From contig NZ_NXGA01000001.1 of assembly GCF_002802965.1 (NCBI RefSeq), positions 2,006,102 through 2,070,101 of the forward strand: DNA of 64,000 nt, in the 5' to 3' direction. This document shows positions 44,033 to 52,843 of the stretch, piece by piece. Under the pieces are notes generated by a model. That model did no database searches and was not told where the DNA came from. It saw only the letters and a program-made list of their open reading frames with translations. Position 1 is the stretch's first letter. Each line of letters opens with the position of its first letter. The stretch is from Sporolactobacillus pectinivorans (GTDB taxonomy: Bacteria; Bacillota; Bacilli; Bacillales; Sporolactobacillaceae). Position numbers and translations under genes: made by a program.

Positions 44033-44866
44033 ATGAGTGAGGAAACAAGACACGAAGCACTTTCAAGTTTTTTAAGAAAGAAACGCGCTGTAATTTCACC
44101 CCAATCCGCCGGTTTTCCAATCGGAGTCAGGCGCCGGACGCCCGGACTCAGACGGGAAGAAATCGCGCAGTTGGCTGGTGTCAGTACGACCTGGTATACC
44201 TGGCTTGAACAGGGCAGGGATATCAAGGTGTCGTCAGCAGTACTGGATAGTATTGCTTCTGCTTTGAGACTGACTGAAGACGAGCGAACATATGTATACA
44301 ATCTCGCGCTTGATGTGAATGCAAAGCTCGTGCAGAAAAAAACGGTGCTGACGGAGATAAGCCCGTCCGTGAAGACGATATTAAAAGCGCTGAATTACTG
44401 CCCGGCTGTCGTAACCGATCGATACTGTCAGATTGTCGGATGGAATCGTGCTGCTGCTTATGTCTTTCTTGATTTCAAGGAGATACCGATGGAACAACGC
44501 AATCTGATTCGTCTGCTGTTTACCAGAAAAGAACTAAAGTCCCTTGCCGTGAATTGGGAACACTTTGTCAGAGGATTTCTGGCTATCTTCCGTGTTTATT
44601 ACGGACGGTACGTCGAGGATGAGTGGTACAAACGGTTTATTGACAACATGAGCATGCTGCATCCAGAATTTCAGTCACTTTGGATGCAGAGCGAAGTCAA
44701 CACTGCGCCAGATGTACTGATTGAGTTCCGACATTCAAAAGCCGGTAAAATGGAATTTAATCTGACATCCCTTGAGGTACAAGGAGACGCTGACTTGCGT
44801 CTCAGTGTTTATACACCGGTGCCTGGAACGACGACAGAGGGAAAACTAAGAGAATTTATGCACTAA
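44033..44866 (+). CDS. XRE family regulator with MmyB-like ligand domain
   Basis: A 277-residue protein. The N-terminal HTH (RRTPGLRREEIAQLAGVSTTWYTWLEQGRDIKVSSAVLDSIASALRLTEDERTY) is followed by an MmyB-like domain (VTDRYCQIVGWNRAAAYVF, NLIRLLFT, FVRGFLAIFRVYYGRY). MmyB-type domains bind small hydrophobic ligands and often regulate an adjacent SDR or AKR gene; here the SDR remnant starts 14 bases downstream. ATG 44033 follows AAGGAG. Confidence 0.87.
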   Translation: MSEETRHEALSSFLRKKRAVISPQSAGFPIGVRRRTPGLRREEIAQLAGVSTTWYTWLEQGRDIKVSSAVLDSIASALRLTEDERTYVYNLALDVNAKLVQKKTVLTEISPSVKTILKALNYCPAVVTDRYCQIVGWNRAAAYVFLDFKEIPMEQRNLIRLLFTRKELKSLAVNWEHFVRGFLAIFRVYYGRYVEDEWYKRFIDNMSMLHPEFQSLWMQSEVNTAPDVLIEFRHSKAGKMEFNLTSLEVQGDADLRLSVYTPVPGTTTEGKLREFMH

Positions 44867-44880
44867 TCAGATGGTTTTAG

Positions 44881-45378
44881 TTGATTGCCTATGGAAGAAG
44901 AGAAGGTGCCCTTAAGGAGGCAGCATTTAAACTAAGCGGTGATATTCATTGGGCTCGTGCGGATGTCAGTAATCGAATGGATGTTGAGAAAACAGTTCAA
45001 TCGGTCGTTGAGCATAGTGGAGCTATCGATATTCTTGTCACTAACGCAGGAACAGGGGGGCTTGCTTATGCAGTCTCAAAGTCCGGTCTGCACGGACTTA
45101 CATTTGCATCGGCACGCGAACCGAGTAAAGACGGCATAACCGTAAACGCTATTGCCCCGGGACTCATTACTGAAACAAATTTTTTTGATGACAAATTAAC
45201 GGATGAACGCTTAAGCCAAATGGTGGCACAAATACCGGCAGACCGTGCAGGTCAACCCAACGACATTGTCTCAGCGGTTTGGTATTTAGCCTCTCCGGAT
45301 GCTTCATTTATTAACGGGGAGATTCTGAATGTTAATGGCGATGGTTGTTTGGAAGATAACTACATAACCGGAGCTTGA
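44881..45378 (+). pseudogene. SDR oxidoreductase remnant with internal deletion
   Basis: The frame begins inside an SDR protein, without the cofactor motif TGxxxGIG. It keeps WARADVSNRMDVEK and the NAG motif (DILVTNAGTGG), then jumps directly to LAYAVSKSGLHGL (YxxxK-like). About 60 residues, including the catalytic serine strand, are missing at that junction. The C-terminal part is intact (GITVNAIAPGLI...NGEILNVNGDG). No ribosome binding site is present. It was probably the target of the adjacent MmyB-type regulator. Confidence 0.78.
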
Positions 45379-45455
45379 CTAATAATCATGAATCATTCAG
45401 TGTTAAATCGAATATAAGAAATTTAGTCAACATGTCAGAAAAGGGGATATGAGCT

Positions 45456-45827
45456 ATGACGATGTCTGTCAAAGAAGTTTCCGATATTTTACGTATGCCA
45501 ATGTCGACCATTCGCTTTTATGACAAAAAAGGGCTTCTTCCATTTATAGCAAGAGACGAAAATGGCTACAGACGTTTTGAAGAAGAAGACCTCTTTTGGT
45601 TGGAACTCGTCAGGTGCATGCGGTCGACCGGAATGTCCATTGATACCCTAAAACATGTAGCGTTGCTGCATATGAAGGGGCCGGAAACAATTGGCGAAAG
45701 GGAACAAATTTTTAATCATCAGAAGAAGCGACTCAGAGATGAACAAAAGCGAATAGATGAAGCAATTGCCAAGATTGATAAAAAATTAGATATACTGAAG
45801 GAAATGAAAATAGAATTCTCCAAATAA
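45456..45827 (+). CDS. MerR family transcriptional regulator
   Basis: A 123-residue MerR protein with the HTH MSVKEVSDILRMPMSTIRFYDKKGLLPFIARDENGYRRFEEEDLFWLELVRCMRSTGMSI and a C-terminal coiled coil. AAGGGGATAT precedes the ATG. It converges on an SDR gene, so that one might be a regulated partner, as in many MerR/SDR pairs. Confidence 0.87.
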   Translation: MTMSVKEVSDILRMPMSTIRFYDKKGLLPFIARDENGYRRFEEEDLFWLELVRCMRSTGMSIDTLKHVALLHMKGPETIGEREQIFNHQKKRLRDEQKRIDEAIAKIDKKLDILKEMKIEFSK

Positions 45828-45880
45828 AAAAGAGACTTTAAAAAGCCCTTTTAACAGTGATGATTGAATCCCATCTCTAC

Positions 45881-46639
45881 TTATCTAGTAGTATATCCGC
45901 CATTGGCAAAGATGATCTGTCCGTTAATCCACCAGCCATCGAGCGCTAGAAATTTAATTAATGGCGCGATATCCTCAATTTTTGTTAACTGATTGTGTAA
46001 AGCCTGCGATTTGTGGAAGGCGATCGTCTCATCCGTTTCCTGCGCATAAAAGAAAGGCGTATCCATTGGCCCCGGAGCAACGGCATTGACCGATATACCT
46101 CTTGGCATGAATTCCTTAGATGCAGCACGGGTATATTCCTCGACAGGTGCCTTACTGCCGGCATATGTTGAATAATCTCCGGTGTAGCCGGCTAAGAGTG
46201 AGGTTGCTAAGGTAATGATTTTACCATTGTCGTTCATCCGTTTCTCGGCTTCTTTAATAAAGAAATAGGCAACTTTATTATTAATTTTGTCCATCACATC
46301 AAAATCATTTTCGGACGTCTCAGCAATCGGCTGACGAAGTACTTTCCCCACGGTGTTGATCGCAACATCAACTTTTCCAAATGTTTTCACCGCAAAGTCG
46401 AACAGTTCCGTCACTTTACCCACATGCGTTAAATCCGCTTGAAAAAGAGCACCTTGTCCGCCGTTATCATTCACTGTCCGCAATGTTTCTTCAGCTTCTG
46501 TTTTCGTTGAATCGCTGTGGTAATGAATCATCACTTTGGCCCCTTCTTCAGCAAAAGTTTTACTCAGCAGCCCGCCCAGATTTTTAGCCCCTCCGCTAAT
46601 CACAACTACTTTATCCTTCAGTGAATCAAATTTTGCCAT
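45881..46639 (-). CDS. SDR family oxidoreductase (YkvO-like)
   Basis: A 252-residue short-chain dehydrogenase. The cofactor site is VVISGGAKNLGGLLSKTFAEEG; a NxxG-type variant appears as INTVGKV; the catalytic pair is YAGSK, with a serine in LATSLLAG. The end GWWINGQIIFANGG is typical of FabG-like enzymes. AGGGGG precedes the ATG. Substrate unknown. Confidence 0.88.
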   Translation of the reverse strand: MAKFDSLKDKVVVISGGAKNLGGLLSKTFAEEGAKVMIHYHSDSTKTEAEETLRTVNDNGGQGALFQADLTHVGKVTELFDFAVKTFGKVDVAINTVGKVLRQPIAETSENDFDVMDKINNKVAYFFIKEAEKRMNDNGKIITLATSLLAGYTGDYSTYAGSKAPVEEYTRAASKEFMPRGISVNAVAPGPMDTPFFYAQETDETIAFHKSQALHNQLTKIEDIAPLIKFLALDGWWINGQIIFANGGYTTR

Positions 46640-46895
46640 CCATAGGACCCCCTAACATTTTGTACGGATAGTATAAACCTTAAAGTAGACTTTCAAGCAA
46701 GGGTAATATTTGCTTTGCAAATGGAGCTAATATCGGGACTGTTTGTGTTATTCGACAGGTCTACTGGAATATTATCTGATCCAGTAACAGCTAATTTTTG
46801 GGCCGTGAATCGCCATGATTATATTAAAATAATAGTACGGAAGGCTTATAATAAAAGTGGAAATCACCTGACAACAAAATATTAGGGAGATGACT

Positions 46896-47314
46896 ATGAA
46901 AAAATTTCTTGACGAAGTACCCTCGTCAGCAGACTTTTTTGATTTGTATCAATTAACCGGGCCGGGTGGAATGATGATCAAACATATAGTCAGGAACAGC
47001 TTCATCATGCAATGAGTAATAGCTGGTACACCCTGAGCGTTTACGATGAGGGCAAACTTATAGGCTTTGGGCACATTATTTCTGATGGCGTGTATCAGTC
47101 ATTTCTCTCCGATCTGATTGTTGCACCAGAATACAGGCAGGAAGGAATTGGAACCGAAATAGTTCAGAGATTAATCAATCACTGCAGATTAAATGGAGTA
47201 AGCTGGATACAATTGTCCTGTGCAAAGGGTAAACAGTCATTTTATGAAAGATTTGGTTTTAAAGCGCGTCCAGTTGATGCCCCAGGGATGCAAATGTTCT
47301 TAAACAAGGAATGA
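46896..47314 (+). pseudogene. GNAT acetyltransferase, frameshifted
   Basis: MKKFLDEVPSSADFFDLYQLTG starts at 46896 after AGGGAGA. The reading then shifts within GGGCCGGG near 46960: the correct continuation WNDDQTYSQEQLHHAMSNSWYTLSVYDEGKLIGFG lies in another frame. The distal part has the acetyl-CoA loop DLIVAPEYRQEGIGTEIVQRL and GFKARP. Corrected, the protein is about 139 residues, normal for a small GNAT enzyme. The break needs one base added or two removed. Confidence 0.8.
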
Positions 47315-47352
47315 AAAATTATTTTCGCCAAATCTATTTTTGAAGGAGCGGC

Positions 47353-48237
47353 ATGATGCGAACTGAAAAAGAAATGTTTGATTTAATAATGGGGGTCGCA
47401 AAGAGAGATTCCAGAATTAGAGCTGTTTATATGAACGGTTCCCGGGCAAATCCTAACGTTAAAAAAGATATTTTTCAGGATTATGACATCGTTTATGTGG
47501 TGACAGAAACGTCATCCTTTTTGAGCGATGAGCGTTGGATCAGCGGTTTTGGTGAGCCCATCATCATCCAGGAACCCGATAGACTGGATAAACTGCTGGG
47601 AAGAATCGTCGATTTTAAAAATAGTTATATGTATCTGATGCAGTTTACGGATGGAAATCGAATCGACTTGCATCTTCAAACGATCGATGCGCTGAAAAAA
47701 GAATACGGAACGGATAAATTAACTGTTCCACTGCTTGATAAAGACAACTGTTTGCAGCAGCTTCCTAAGCCATCCGATGAAGAATTTTGGGTAAAAAAAC
47801 CTACATATGGACAATATATCAGTTGCTGTAACAACTTTTGGTGGGTAGCGCCCTATTGTGCAAAAGGGCTTTGGCGGCAGGAAATTCTTTATATGGTAGA
47901 CGTCATGAATAGTTATGTGCGGCCGGAATTATTAACCATGCTTTGCTGGTACGCGGGCATTAAAACAGAATTTAAAGTCAGCATGGGCAAAGCAAATAAA
48001 CTTTTAGTTGACTATCTGGATTCAGATGTATGGACAAGATTGATGAAAACATATAACATGAGCGGCTATGAATTTTCGTGGCATGCGTTATTCATAACCT
48101 GTGAACTGTTTGCAGCGTTTGCACCTAAAGTAGGTCATGTATTTGACTATGAATATAGTTCTGATGAAGCTGAGAGAAGTTTTGCTTTTATCAGGCATAT
48201 TAAGGAATTACCGAAGGATGCGACCGGAATATACTAA
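47353..48237 (+). CDS. Aminoglycoside 6-adenylyltransferase (ANT(6)/AadK type)
   Basis: A 294-residue nucleotidyltransferase. The active-site motif is MNGSRANPNVKKDIFQDYDIVYVV (GSR plus D-Y-D). The central and C-terminal parts also match the family (FTDGNRIDLHLQ, FWWVAPYCAKGLWRQEILYMVDVMNSYVRPELLTMLCWYAG, SGYEFSWHALFITCELF). Chromosomal AadK-like proteins of Bacillales inactivate streptomycin by adenylylation. AAGGAG lies 6 bases before the ATG. Confidence 0.88.
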   Translation: MMRTEKEMFDLIMGVAKRDSRIRAVYMNGSRANPNVKKDIFQDYDIVYVVTETSSFLSDERWISGFGEPIIIQEPDRLDKLLGRIVDFKNSYMYLMQFTDGNRIDLHLQTIDALKKEYGTDKLTVPLLDKDNCLQQLPKPSDEEFWVKKPTYGQYISCCNNFWWVAPYCAKGLWRQEILYMVDVMNSYVRPELLTMLCWYAGIKTEFKVSMGKANKLLVDYLDSDVWTRLMKTYNMSGYEFSWHALFITCELFAAFAPKVGHVFDYEYSSDEAERSFAFIRHIKELPKDATGIY

Positions 48238-48325
48238 CAGCCTTATCACTTTTTTATGTTTGCCAAATCGCCTTATGAATACGACGAATCAATACAAAAG
48301 TGAAGAAAATCGACGGAACCAGTGT

Positions 48326-48388
48326 AAGAATCAACATAACTCAAGCAAGAATCGACACAACTAACATAAGAATCAACATGAATCTGGA
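48326..48388 (+). repeat. Degenerate 21-bp tandem repeat
   Basis: Three 21-base units start at 48326, 48347 and 48368, each beginning AAGAATC(A/G)ACA. Two less conserved units lie just upstream (from about 48280). They sit in the 190-base gap between the ANT(6) gene and the TauE/SafE gene. The role is unknown; a replication-slippage product or protein-binding array are possibilities. Confidence 0.65.
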
Positions 48389-48429
48389 CAGTATCCCTTC
48401 CTAAAAGTCGGTCCGTGACGCCAATATCG

Positions 48430-49203
48430 TCAAAAGATTAGGGTCAGGCCCATGATGAATATAAGCAGGAACATAACAGGCTGTAAAATGCGTTCTAACA
48501 ACTTTTTATTCATATGTTTCAACAGTATTGGCCCAATTAAAGCGCCTGTTATTGTACCGATGAGCAGTAGTCCAACCAAGACCCAGTCAATATTTCCTAA
48601 ACCAAGGTGCATCAGAAAACCGACAATTGACAGGCCGGTCAGTACGAATACGGACGTGCCTACACTTTCCATCATGCTGCACCCCATAACAAACAAACCT
48701 GCAACAATGGGACCTCCGCCGCTCAACCCGAGCAGTCCGCACATAACGCCGCCTAAAATGCCAAAAGCTACGGCCATTACTATTTTCCAGATAGGGACGG
48801 ACGCTTGGCGGTCCGCTGACTCTGCACCTTTTTTCCGATTCTTGAAAGAAGAGGCGAGCATCTGGATACTCATAATGACAAAAATAATGCCGGCGATTTT
48901 ATTGTACCAGAGCGGGGGAATAATATCGGACAGATAGACTCCCAGCAGAACCCCAGCTATTCCCCCCATAATCATATATTTACCTAATTTCAGATTGACG
49001 TTTCCTGCTTTCCAGTGACTATAGGCACCTGTTGCTGTGGTAGGGATCATCGTGGCCAGAGAAGTTGACGCGGCAACTTCGGGAGAAACATGGAATAAAG
49101 TCATTAGGATGCCTACGTAAATGGCTCCGCCCCCTCCGCCAAGCGATACAATGAATACACCGACGAAAAGGCCTACTAGTGGCAGAGCAATATAATTTAA
49201 CAT
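48430..49203 (-). CDS. TauE/SafE (TSUP) family permease
   Basis: A 257-residue membrane protein with about eight helices. It has the TSUP motifs VGVFIVSLGGGGGAIYVGIL near the N-terminus and GVMCGLLGLSGGGPIVAGLFV in the second half. The family moves sulfite, sulfoacetate or related anions. GGAGG lies 8 bases before the ATG. Divergent from a TetR regulator. Confidence 0.88.
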   Translation of the reverse strand: MLNYIALPLVGLFVGVFIVSLGGGGGAIYVGILMTLFHVSPEVAASTSLATMIPTTATGAYSHWKAGNVNLKLGKYMIMGGIAGVLLGVYLSDIIPPLWYNKIAGIIFVIMSIQMLASSFKNRKKGAESADRQASVPIWKIVMAVAFGILGGVMCGLLGLSGGGPIVAGLFVMGCSMMESVGTSVFVLTGLSIVGFLMHLGLGNIDWVLVGLLLIGTITGALIGPILLKHMNKKLLERILQPVMFLLIFIMGLTLIF

Positions 49204-49240
49204 TAATCTTCCTCCAAATGTGTATTGATATAAAATACAA

Positions 49241-49261
49241 TGATTAGTATAATACTAATCA
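49241..49261. promoter_or_regulatory. TetR-type operator palindrome
   Basis: TGATTAGTAT and ATACTAATCA are perfect inverted arms around one central base. The site lies 38 bases upstream of the TauE/SafE start and 57 bases before the TetR start, so it can control both. Confidence 0.75.
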
Positions 49262-49317
49262 AATTAGTTTACAATTTGATTGCTTATTCCTATGATTGAC
49301 GAAGGAGGCAATTTTGT

Positions 49318-49890
49318 ATGCAAAAAAGAAACTTAACGAAAGACAAAATTATCCAGGAAAGTGCCCAGCTCGCTGAAAAAATAGGGATTGAGAACTTATC
49401 ATTAAAAAAAGTTGCCGAACATTTGCACATTAGTTCTCCTTCACTCTATAACCATATTAAAGATCTGAACGACTTGAAGATTGGACTATCTCTGCTTCTT
49501 ATGAAACATTTGGGTGAAAGAATCGGAGCCGCCACGATCGGCCGATCGGCAGGAGAAGCCATCATGGCCATGGCTCAGGCTTATTATTCTTTTGCCAAGG
49601 AGAACCCGGAGCTTTATAAAACGATTTTGTGGATGCCCTATCTGAACAAAGAGATTCTTGAAAGGGGCAAACATCTGTCACAAATGGTTAACTTGAACTT
49701 TCAGGCCTATGGTCTGAATCACGAGCAGACAACTCATAAAGCACGCGAACTAAGAAGCATGATGCATGGATTTATATCTCTAGAACATGCCGGTTATTTC
49801 AAAAACGATGTGGCTGTCAGTGAAAGCTATGAGAGAATGATCAAAGATTTTATTAATCAATTGGGAAAAAGGTCCAAGACTCAGCAATAA
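49318..49890 (+). CDS. TetR/AcrR family transcriptional regulator
   Basis: A 190-residue protein with the TetR HTH (LTKDKIIQESAQLAEKIGIENLSLKKVAEHLHISSPSLYNHIKDLNDLKIGL) and a TetR_C-type WHG ligand domain (YYSFAKENPELYKTILWMPY, RSMMHGFISLEHAGYF). AAGGAGG precedes the ATG. It likely represses the divergent TauE/SafE gene through the palindrome in between. Confidence 0.88.
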   Translation: MQKRNLTKDKIIQESAQLAEKIGIENLSLKKVAEHLHISSPSLYNHIKDLNDLKIGLSLLLMKHLGERIGAATIGRSAGEAIMAMAQAYYSFAKENPELYKTILWMPYLNKEILERGKHLSQMVNLNFQAYGLNHEQTTHKARELRSMMHGFISLEHAGYFKNDVAVSESYERMIKDFINQLGKRSKTQQ

Positions 49891-50385
49891 ACGTTTTCTT
49901 TCGTTGGGCGATGCTGGATACGCGGGGAATGACGCTGTCCAGACCAGCTTTGAAAATATGATTCTGGCTTTCGTCCATCAAGGACATGCAAAAAAAGACC
50001 TGATAATAATTATTCCAAAGGGATCATGAATATTATTTTAGAGGGACCATCTAAGATGACAAGTATAGGAAGCATGCATCTGAGAGTTCAAATATAAGGG
50101 GAAACCTTGTCTCCCATATTCGATACTTCTTGAAGATATTCCGAATGCCACCCGCAGAGCGGTAGGCTTTTAAACGTATTTGAACTAATTTTTTGTGCCC
50201 ACTTTATTGACAGAAGTCCAAGGCGAACCGAATCGCTGCGTATTCGAACCGAAATCCGGAAAAAAATCGAATCAATCGAATCAAATAAAATTAGTATATC
50301 GGCCGATTCGGGGGATTCCCTTAAGCATTCTACGGATCGTTCAACGGACAGTACACAAGTCGATATTTTATAATTTCCCAGAAAA
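49891..50385. other. Gap with a possible insertion-sequence end
   Basis: About 500 bases without a convincing gene; a + strand open frame at 50195-50497 lacks a ribosome binding site and runs into the next gene. The segment at 50193-50222 (TGTGCCCACTTTATTGACAG) resembles the terminal region of IS3-type elements, but no transposase part could be read with confidence. Confidence 0.3.
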
Positions 50386-50418
50386 CAAAAAAGACACCTC
50401 CCAATTGGGTGATGCCTT
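50386..50418 (-). terminator. Terminator of the reductase operon
   Basis: On the minus strand GGCATCACCC pairs with GGGAGGTGTC (wobbles and one mismatch), followed by TTTTTTG. Confidence 0.65.
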
Positions 50419-50436
50419 TCGACTTGATTTTAAGTA

Positions 50437-51069
50437 TCAGCCTTTGGCTTCCTCCAGCAATCTGACCAGTTTTTCACGGTTGCCCTTTGCACAATAGGCG
50501 GGTGTTCCATTTTGGAACCGAAAGCCTTCATGAAGTGCTCCGGCGTCATACACGTCAAAGCCAATCGACTGAAGCAAATCCGTGACGGTTTTTTTTGCTG
50601 CCGCATCATCTCCGGCAATCGGGAGTGTCCGGCGTTGCGGATCGTTTTCCGGCCGGGCGGTTGTTTCAATTTCTGTTGCAAAAATTGAATTAAATGCTTT
50701 AACTACATGGGATTGGGGCAGGTGCTTTGCTGTCAATTCACTGGTCGTTGTCGAACCGTTATCCAGTTCCTTTATGCGGCCGTCCCGCTGTGGATAGTAA
50801 TTCATTGTATCAATCACCGTTTTTCCGGCCATGGCTTCAACCGGAACTTTCGGAAGAGCAAACAATGGGACAGTGACGACTACAATTTCCCCTTCACGCG
50901 CGGCCTGTTCCGCTGTAGCAGCCGTTGCCTGCGGGCCGAGTTCCTGGACTAGATCTGATAAAGTTTCCGGTCCGCGCGAATTTGACATCACGACTGTGTG
51001 CCCGGCTTTAATAAAGCATCTTGCTACCGTTTTACCGATATTACCGCTGCCAATAAAACTGATCTTCAT
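50437..51069 (-). CDS. NADPH-dependent F420-reductase-like oxidoreductase
   Basis: A 210-residue protein with an N-terminal Rossmann motif (ISFIGSGNIGKTVARCFIKAGHTVVMSNSRGPE). The VVTVPLFALP and KTVIDTMNYYPQRDG blocks and the SHVVKAFNSIFA segment match the F420-dependent-NADP-reductase-like family, widely found in bacteria without F420. It probably uses NADPH with another acceptor. It is 17 bases downstream of an aldo/keto reductase gene and in the same operon. Confidence 0.85.
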   Translation of the reverse strand: MKISFIGSGNIGKTVARCFIKAGHTVVMSNSRGPETLSDLVQELGPQATAATAEQAAREGEIVVVTVPLFALPKVPVEAMAGKTVIDTMNYYPQRDGRIKELDNGSTTTSELTAKHLPQSHVVKAFNSIFATEIETTARPENDPQRRTLPIAGDDAAAKKTVTDLLQSIGFDVYDAGALHEGFRFQNGTPAYCAKGNREKLVRLLEEAKG

Positions 51070-51086
51070 TTTGAACGCCTCTTTTT

Positions 51087-51926
51087 TTAAAATTCCTCAT
51101 ACCTCGAAGGATCTTGATCAAAAGTTCGGCCATCCGGGCGGTTCAGTGCGCCGATCGTCTGTATCTCCGCTTCACTTAACGCAAAATCAAACAGAGACAG
51201 ATTTTCCAGCTGACGCTTCGGGGAAGAAGATTTCGGTAATGGAAGCGCGCCAAGCTGAAAATGCCAGCGTAAAATAATTTGCGGAATCGATTTGTGATGA
51301 TTCTCAGCAATTTTCTTGATGCTTTCATCGTGGAGCAGATGATTAGCCCGCCCCAGCGGACTCCACGACTCAGTGATGATTCCATGCTCCTGATCCCATG
51401 CCCGCTGTTTCTCTTGTGAAAAATAGGGATGCATCTCCACCTGATTCACGCTCGGCGTTACACCAGTTTCATTGATAATTCGTTCCAGATGCTCTGGCAA
51501 GAAATTGCAGACACCGATGGACCGGATCAAGCCCCATTTTTTGGCATCAATAAGTGCCTTCCAAGCTTCAACATAGAGATCTTTGCTTGGATTGGGCCAG
51601 TGAATCAGATACAGGTCGTAATAATCAAGACTGGCACGATATAGAGATTCCTGGATCGTCGTCAACGCTTCATCGTAGGAATGATGCCGCCCCGGCAGTT
51701 TTGATGTGATGCGAAGCTGTTCGCGCGGTACGGAACTTCTGCGAATAGCCTCACCCAATGCGCCCTCATTCTCATAATTGAATGCAGAGTCAAGCAAACG
51801 ATACCCGGTATCGATGGCGCTGACGATTGAGTTAACACCCGCTGCTCCGTTCAATTGGTAAGTACCGAAACCTACGGCTGGAAGTGTCAGCCCATCATTT
51901 AGTGTAATTTCAGGAATCGAATTCAA
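51087..51926 (-). CDS. Aldo/keto reductase (AKR5 type)
   Basis: A 279-residue reductase. Catalytic residues are placed in LLDSAFNYENEGALGEAI (Asp, Tyr), ITSKLPGRHH (Lys) and YDLYLIHWPNPS (His). IRSIGVCNFLPEHLERII and LPKSSSPKRQLENLSLF are also typical. Resembles YtbE/YvgN, which reduce glyoxals and aldehydes. AGGAGAG precedes the ATG. First gene of an operon with the F420-reductase-like protein. Confidence 0.9.
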   Translation of the reverse strand: MNSIPEITLNDGLTLPAVGFGTYQLNGAAGVNSIVSAIDTGYRLLDSAFNYENEGALGEAIRRSSVPREQLRITSKLPGRHHSYDEALTTIQESLYRASLDYYDLYLIHWPNPSKDLYVEAWKALIDAKKWGLIRSIGVCNFLPEHLERIINETGVTPSVNQVEMHPYFSQEKQRAWDQEHGIITESWSPLGRANHLLHDESIKKIAENHHKSIPQIILRWHFQLGALPLPKSSSPKRQLENLSLFDFALSEAEIQTIGALNRPDGRTFDQDPSRYEEF

Positions 51927-52383
51927 TCTGATCGCTCTCCTTTTTTATCCACCACAAGTTTAGCATTCCGTACTATTTGTGTCGAAGGAAATAGCTTTAA
52001 TATGCTCTTTTTTAGTTCTGTATCATATATTAACGCGTTTGCGCGAAGAATTCGAAGCTTCCAAAAGCAGAAAATGGTTAGTAATGTTTGAACTTTAGAA
52101 CATTCATGGTTTCGCAATTCTGCAGCATTGAAGGTTTGGTTTCTATCGGCTTTCTTCTGATTGATGGTCGACAGCAATCCTATTCTGTAAAAATGTACAT
52201 AGCTTCTGCATTGAAATATAACCGCACATCATAAATTTGGATAAAATCAGCGGAGCTTCCGGTAAAAACTCATGCGGCTCAATCAGTTTCCCATCAGTTT
52301 GCTGATGCATAAAATGATATAAAAACCGAGCGGGATTAAATAAACAAAAAGGGCAAGTAATATTGGATGCGGGGGGATCAACC
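51927..52383. other. Gap with an unrecognised minus-strand open frame
   Basis: About 460 bases. The minus-strand frame ending at 52143 stays open for about 110 codons, and its last 60 (MHQQTDGKLIEPHEFLPEAPL, KFMMCGYISMQKLCTFLQNRI) look protein-like. No start with a ribosome binding site is visible, and it partly overlaps the IDEAL gene. It is left as an uncertain or decayed gene. Confidence 0.35.
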
Positions 52384-52656
52384 GTGGAAGTCGGGCAGTG
52401 GGTCCATACGAAGTACATGGGGAAACATGATTGCACAGGTTTTGTCACAGCAGTATTTCCTGATTTTAAAAGATGCAAATTGAGAGTTACTACATGCGAA
52501 AACTATCCAAAAATGAAGTGGTTGGAAATTGCCTATGAAGATGCCATCACCGATCATTATTTCTACTCAATGGTAGAGATTAAGAGTCTGATCGATTTGG
52601 CGTTAGCCACTTACGACAAAGAGTGGTTCCATCAATTAGCCACGTATTTAACATAG
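52384..52656 (+). CDS. IDEAL domain protein
   Basis: A 90-residue protein. The C-terminal helix (IKSLIDLALATYDKEWFHQLATYLT) fits the IDEAL domain of Bacillales, a short motif named for its conserved residues. The N-terminal half (VGQWVHTKYMGKHDCTGFVTAVFPDFKRCKLRVTT) resembles a small beta-barrel. GTG 52384 follows GGGGGGA. Function unknown; IDEAL proteins include regulatory adaptors. Confidence 0.7.
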   Translation: MEVGQWVHTKYMGKHDCTGFVTAVFPDFKRCKLRVTTCENYPKMKWLEIAYEDAITDHYFYSMVEIKSLIDLALATYDKEWFHQLATYLT

Positions 52657-52779
52657 CTCTGAGAGTGATGTTCTTATTTTTTTGGACGATCATTCATGAA
52701 TTGCTACGTTTCTGAATAGCATCAGATCACAAAATCCGACAAAGCTTATTTTTTCCAGCACGGCTGCTGGAACGCTCTG

Positions 52780-52788
52780 TGCTATACT
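52780..52788 (+). promoter_or_regulatory. Extended -10 promoter of miaA
   Basis: TG-C-TATACT is an extended -10 sequence 55 bases upstream of miaA. Just upstream lies a perfect inverted repeat, TTCCAGCA-CGGC-TGCTGGAA (52753-52772), occupying the place of a -35 element, which might be a regulator site. Confidence 0.55.
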
Positions 52789-52843
52789 AAGTATAAATAG
52801 TAAGCCGACTGGAAATCATGGATCATGCAGGAGTTATTATTAT

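Noticed and set aside
50195..50497. 100-codon plus-strand frame
   Set aside because: It lacks a ribosome binding site, crosses a terminator and runs antisense into the reductase gene.
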